Notes under the pieces: generated by a model
What the model was told of the DNA's origin: nothing
The model's database searches: none
What the model saw: only the letters and a program-made list of their open reading frames with translations
Assembly (NCBI GenBank): GCA_016793165.1
Contig: JAEULA010000038.1
Coordinates: 1 to 35,405 of the forward strand
DNA: 35,405 nucleotides
Direction: 5' to 3'
From: Alphaproteobacteria bacterium
Lineage (GTDB): Bacteria > Pseudomonadota > Alphaproteobacteria > CACIAM-22H2
Shown: in pieces, positions 32,869 through 35,405 of the stretch
Position numbering within the stretch: position 1 is the stretch's first letter
Layout of the letters: the number at the start of each line of letters is the position of its first letter
Program-made: the position numbers and the translations under genes

Positions 32869-33978
32869 TCAAACGATCGCGACGGCGGTCTTCTCGAGCC
32901 AAGCCCAGTCGGGCATGTAGCCGAGGCCCGGTGCCTCCGGCACGCTGAGAACGCCGCCGACGATCGGCATGAAGTTGGCAGGGTTCTTCAGCCCGGAGAT
33001 CTGTTGCGACGAGATGACGAGCTGCTCGTAATAGTCGTTGTTGGGGATCGCGCCGCAGAGATGCGCCTGGCCGACGCCCATGCCGTGCACCTGCGCCTTC
33101 ATGCCGTGGCATTCCGCGAGATGCGCGATCTTCAGCGCACCGGTGAGCCCCGCCTTCATGTCCGGGTTGGTGCGCATCATGTCGAGCGCGCCGTCCTGGA
33201 TCCAGGTCGCTGCGTTCCAGTGCGCGCCGTCAGAGGTCTCGCAGGCGAGCACGGGGATGTCGAGGTCGTTGCACAGCTTGGTGTAGCTGCGCAGCTCGAA
33301 CTCGCGCATCGGCTCCTCGTACCAGTAGAAGCCCTCGGCCTCGAGGACGCGGCCGAACCACAGGCTGGTGGGATAGTCCCAGCCGGCGGAGCCGTCGAAC
33401 ATCAGCACCGCGTCCGGCCCGGTCCAGCGGCGGAGATTGCGGCACAGCTTCGCATCCTCCTTCGCGTCGCCCCAGGCGTGCAGCTTGAAGGCTGTGAATC
33501 CCTCGTCGATGCATTCGCGGATGTGGCGCTCGTACTCGTCCATCGTGTCCCAGGTGACGGTCGAGGCGTAGACCGGCACCTTGTTCGAATGGCCGCCGAG
33601 CAGCTTGTAGAGCGGCAGTCCGGCCTTGCGCGACTTGATGTCCCACGCGGCCATGTCGAGCAGGCTCATGTGGTGGAGCTGGAACTCCTCGAGCCGGTCG
33701 ATCTCCCAGACGAGGTGCCAGAGCCGCTCGCCGAGCAGCGGGTCCTCGCCGATCAGCCTCTTGAGCCGGCGCTGCACCGCGCTCATCACCGCTTCGCCGC
33801 GATTGATCTTCACGCAGCCGGTGACGCCCTCGTCGGTGTCGACGCGCAGCACCGCGACGCGCGGGGTCTTCCCGGCCGGCGTTCCGTCGCCCGAGCCGGG
33901 AAGTCCCTTTCGCCAGCGATACGGATCACCCGCGTACGGTTCCTCGAGCAGGTAGCAGCGGATGTCCGTGATCTTCAT
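32869..33978 (-). CDS. mandelate racemase/muconate lactonizing enzyme family protein (sugar-acid dehydratase-like)
   Basis: This is a 369-residue enolase-superfamily enzyme. The N-terminal capping domain (about 1-125) ends in AGLPLYKLLGG. The barrel has FKLHAWGD with Lys165 and His167 at the second-strand base position (the KxK motif, here K-L-H). Metal ligands are Asp195 (MFDGSAGW), Glu221 (YEEPM) and Glu247 (CETSDG). His298 in QVHGMG is a candidate acid on the opposite face. The family abstracts the alpha-proton of a carboxylate; most relatives in sugar operons are aldonate/uronate dehydratases. It lies between the solute-binding protein and permease genes, so its substrate is probably the imported acid. 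Exact specificity is unknown. Confidence 0.9.
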   Translation of the reverse strand: MKITDIRCYLLEEPYAGDPYRWRKGLPGSGDGTPAGKTPRVAVLRVDTDEGVTGCVKINRGEAVMSAVQRRLKRLIGEDPLLGERLWHLVWEIDRLEEFQLHHMSLLDMAAWDIKSRKAGLPLYKLLGGHSNKVPVYASTVTWDTMDEYERHIRECIDEGFTAFKLHAWGDAKEDAKLCRNLRRWTGPDAVLMFDGSAGWDYPTSLWFGRVLEAEGFYWYEEPMREFELRSYTKLCNDLDIPVLACETSDGAHWNAATWIQDGALDMMRTNPDMKAGLTGALKIAHLAECHGMKAQVHGMGVGQAHLCGAIPNNDYYEQLVISSQQISGLKNPANFMPIVGGVLSVPEAPGLGYMPDWAWLEKTAVAIV

Positions 33979-33996
33979 CGCGCGATGCTCGTGGGC

Positions 33997-35241
33997 TCAG
34001 TTGATCGCCGCGTCGAGGCCCTTGAGGATCGCGTCGGTGGCGCGCTCGGCGTTCTGCTGGCCGACCAGGATCTTCTGGAACTCCGGCAGCACGACGTTCT
34101 GCGCCCAGCCGGCGAAGCCGACGAAGCTCGGCGGCAGCTTGCCGAAGCTGAGCGTCTCGCCCGCCGGATTGTAGAGCGGGTTGCCGGTGATTCGCGGGTC
34201 GCGCGCGAGCTGCGCGTTGGCCGGGAAGTAGCCGGTCTCCTCGAGGAAGGCGATCGACGGGTCGGCCTCGCCCCAGAAGCTGATCCAGTCCCAGGCGGCC
34301 TGCTCGTTGTCCTTCTTCATGAGGCCGTTATAGAGGTAGGTCAGCCGCGCGACGCGCGACGCGGGGCCGGCGGGCTTCGTCGCGGTGCCGAGCTCATTGG
34401 GCTTGAGGGCGCGCACCATCTCGACCAGCGAGCCGGTGTGGTGCCAGGTCATCGCGGTCTGCCCGGTCTTGAAGCCTTCCATGATCTGGCGGAAGCCGTC
34501 GTTGGGCGCGCTCGGCGGCACGACCTTGTGCACGGTGTGCAGGTCGGAGAACCACTTGATGGCCGCGAGCGTCTTGCCCTTGTCCATCGCATTCTTGCCG
34601 TCGACGACGAACTGCGAGCCGAAGGCCTCGATCAGGTCGATGATGTAGGCGAAGCCGCCGGGCCCGCCGCGCATGCCGAAGCCGTAGCGGTTCTTCGAGG
34701 GATCGGTGAGCTTCTTCGCCGCGTCGACGAACTCGTCGAGCGTCTTGGGCGGACCGCTGATGCCGGCCTGCTCGAACCAGTCCTTCCGGTAATAGACCCA
34801 GTCGACGAAGGTGAAGGCCGGGACGCCGTAGATCTTCCCCTTCGACGTGGCGCCGCGCCAGCGATCCTCGGGATAGTTCGCCTTCTGCGACCAGCCGTTC
34901 ACGCGCGCCGTCACGTCGACGAGCCCGTCCATCGCCAGCATGTCCGCCAGGCGTTCGGCGACGACCATGCTGATGTCCGGCCGAGTCTTCGCCATCACGG
35001 CGGCGGTGAACTTGGTCATGTACTCGGGATTCGGGATGTTCTCCTGCGTCAGCGCGATATTGGGGAAGCGCTGCTTGAACAGCGCCATCACCTTCTGCAG
35101 GCCGGTGAACTCCTCCTGGCTGGTGAAGTGGTGCCAGTAGGTGATGCGCGACGCGGATTGCGCGCGAAGCGACGGTGCCGTCAGCGCGACGCTCGCGGCC
35201 GCGCCCGCGCCGAGTGCGGCGCGACGGGTGATCTTGGTCAT
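33997..35241 (-). CDS. extracellular solute-binding protein, family 1 (carbohydrate ABC transporter)
   Basis: This is a 414-residue periplasmic binding protein. The N terminus MTKITRRAALGAGAAASVAL is a Tat-type signal (twin arginine), with probable cleavage after LRAQ/SA near residue 28. ITYWHHFTSQEEF opens the mature fold, and MDKGKTLAAIKWFSDLH and TAMTWHHTGS are typical of UgpB/MalE-like proteins. GGGGAG lies 8 bases before ATG 35241, which favours it over an ATG 10 codons upstream. It should deliver ligand to the MalF/MalG-like permeases. It is followed 18 bp later by the dehydratase gene. The ligand is probably a sugar or sugar acid, judged by the flanking enolase-superfamily enzymes. Confidence 0.93.
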   Translation of the reverse strand: MTKITRRAALGAGAAASVALTAPSLRAQSASRITYWHHFTSQEEFTGLQKVMALFKQRFPNIALTQENIPNPEYMTKFTAAVMAKTRPDISMVVAERLADMLAMDGLVDVTARVNGWSQKANYPEDRWRGATSKGKIYGVPAFTFVDWVYYRKDWFEQAGISGPPKTLDEFVDAAKKLTDPSKNRYGFGMRGGPGGFAYIIDLIEAFGSQFVVDGKNAMDKGKTLAAIKWFSDLHTVHKVVPPSAPNDGFRQIMEGFKTGQTAMTWHHTGSLVEMVRALKPNELGTATKPAGPASRVARLTYLYNGLMKKDNEQAAWDWISFWGEADPSIAFLEETGYFPANAQLARDPRITGNPLYNPAGETLSFGKLPPSFVGFAGWAQNVVLPEFQKILVGQQNAERATDAILKGLDAAIN

Positions 35242-35267
35242 GGACGTCTCCCCTTGTTGGATCCGGT

Positions 35268-35405
35268 TCAAAGCTTGATCGGCGACGGCGCGGCGGGGCG
35301 CAGGCCCGCGGCCACGGTGGCGACGGCGTGCTCCTCGCGGGCCGCCTTCGACAAGGCGAGCCCGTGGCCGAGGCGGTCGGGTGCGATCGCGAAGCCGTCC
35401 TGGAA
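35268..35405 (-). CDS. enolase-superfamily (mandelate racemase-like) protein, C-terminal fragment
   Basis: Only the last 45 codons are present, ending in TGA at 35268-35270. GFAIAPDRLGHGLALSKAA matches the conserved C-terminal APDRPGHG element of mandelate racemase/fuconate dehydratase-like proteins. It lies immediately upstream of the binding-protein gene on the same strand, 26 bp from its ATG, so it is in the operon. A second enolase-superfamily enzyme in one importer operon suggests two related or sequential substrates. Identification rests on one motif. Confidence 0.65.
   Translation of the reverse strand, partial: FQDGFAIAPDRLGHGLALSKAAREEHAVATVAAGLRPAAPSPIKL

Noticed and set aside
1..35405. 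CRISPR array, prophage, insertion sequence or integrase-type mobile element
   Set aside because: No regularly spaced direct repeats, transposase, integrase or phage structural genes were seen. The only repeat structure is the palindromic element at 32676-32833.

Overview
The window is very GC-rich, densely packed DNA, with strong third-position G/C bias and long spurious antisense frames. It looks like the chromosome of an alphaproteobacterium of the metabolically versatile, organic-acid-using kind (Rhodospirillales/Reyranella-like). That is inferred from gene content: an alphaproteobacterial-style 966-residue DNA polymerase I, a zf-CHCC protein beside it, a fused indolepyruvate:ferredoxin oxidoreductase, and many NMT1-type and PF04392 solute-binding proteins. 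No phage, insertion sequence, CRISPR array or rRNA is visible. There is one tRNA, tRNA-Arg(CCG).

Region 1 (1-10037) is acyl-CoA metabolism. It holds the 3' end of a 3-hydroxyacyl-CoA dehydrogenase, translationally overlapping a thiolase. A lone molybdenum hydroxylase large subunit lies on the minus strand. A tight plus-strand operon follows: SDR, SDR, an APH-fold kinase of the LvaA/ACAD10 type, and a fused 2-oxoacid:ferredoxin oxidoreductase. Together these could degrade a hydroxylated or aromatic/branched acid to acyl-CoA units.

Region 2 (10040-20747) is the most distinctive part. A minus-strand operon encodes an HpcH/HpaI aldolase, a LysR regulator and a ThDP enzyme. A textbook LysR-type operator (ATC-N9-GAT within a 7-bp dyad) lies between it and a divergent operon. 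The divergent operon encodes a small AraC-type regulator, an isocitrate-lyase/PEP-mutase-family enzyme and an NMT1/SsuA-like binding protein. The matching permeases and ATPase (SsuC, SsuC, SsuB-like) lie on the opposite strand, divergent from a LeuC/LeuD-like hydro-lyase pair. There is no leuA or leuB, so I read this as import and breakdown of an alkyl-malate/maleate-like acid: hydratase (LeuCD-like) followed by C-C lyase.

Region 3 (20865-25298) has a PF04392 binding protein, an NTF2-like protein, tRNA-Arg, a lipoprotein alpha/beta hydrolase and an ABC-2-type ATPase. Region 4 (25360-30868) is a housekeeping block: a promoter, a zf-CHCC protein, polA, an S9 peptidase and a DUF1330 protein. Region 5 (30879-35405, minus strand) is a sugar or sugar-acid ABC import operon (binding protein and two permeases, no ATPase in view). 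It is interleaved with one complete and one partial enolase-superfamily dehydratase, and a composite palindromic repeat sits inside it.

Two divergent promoter regions (3779-3933 and 18463-18693) share an outward-facing AT-rich motif, AATTT-N5-CTAG-like. This may put regions 1 and 2 under common control.
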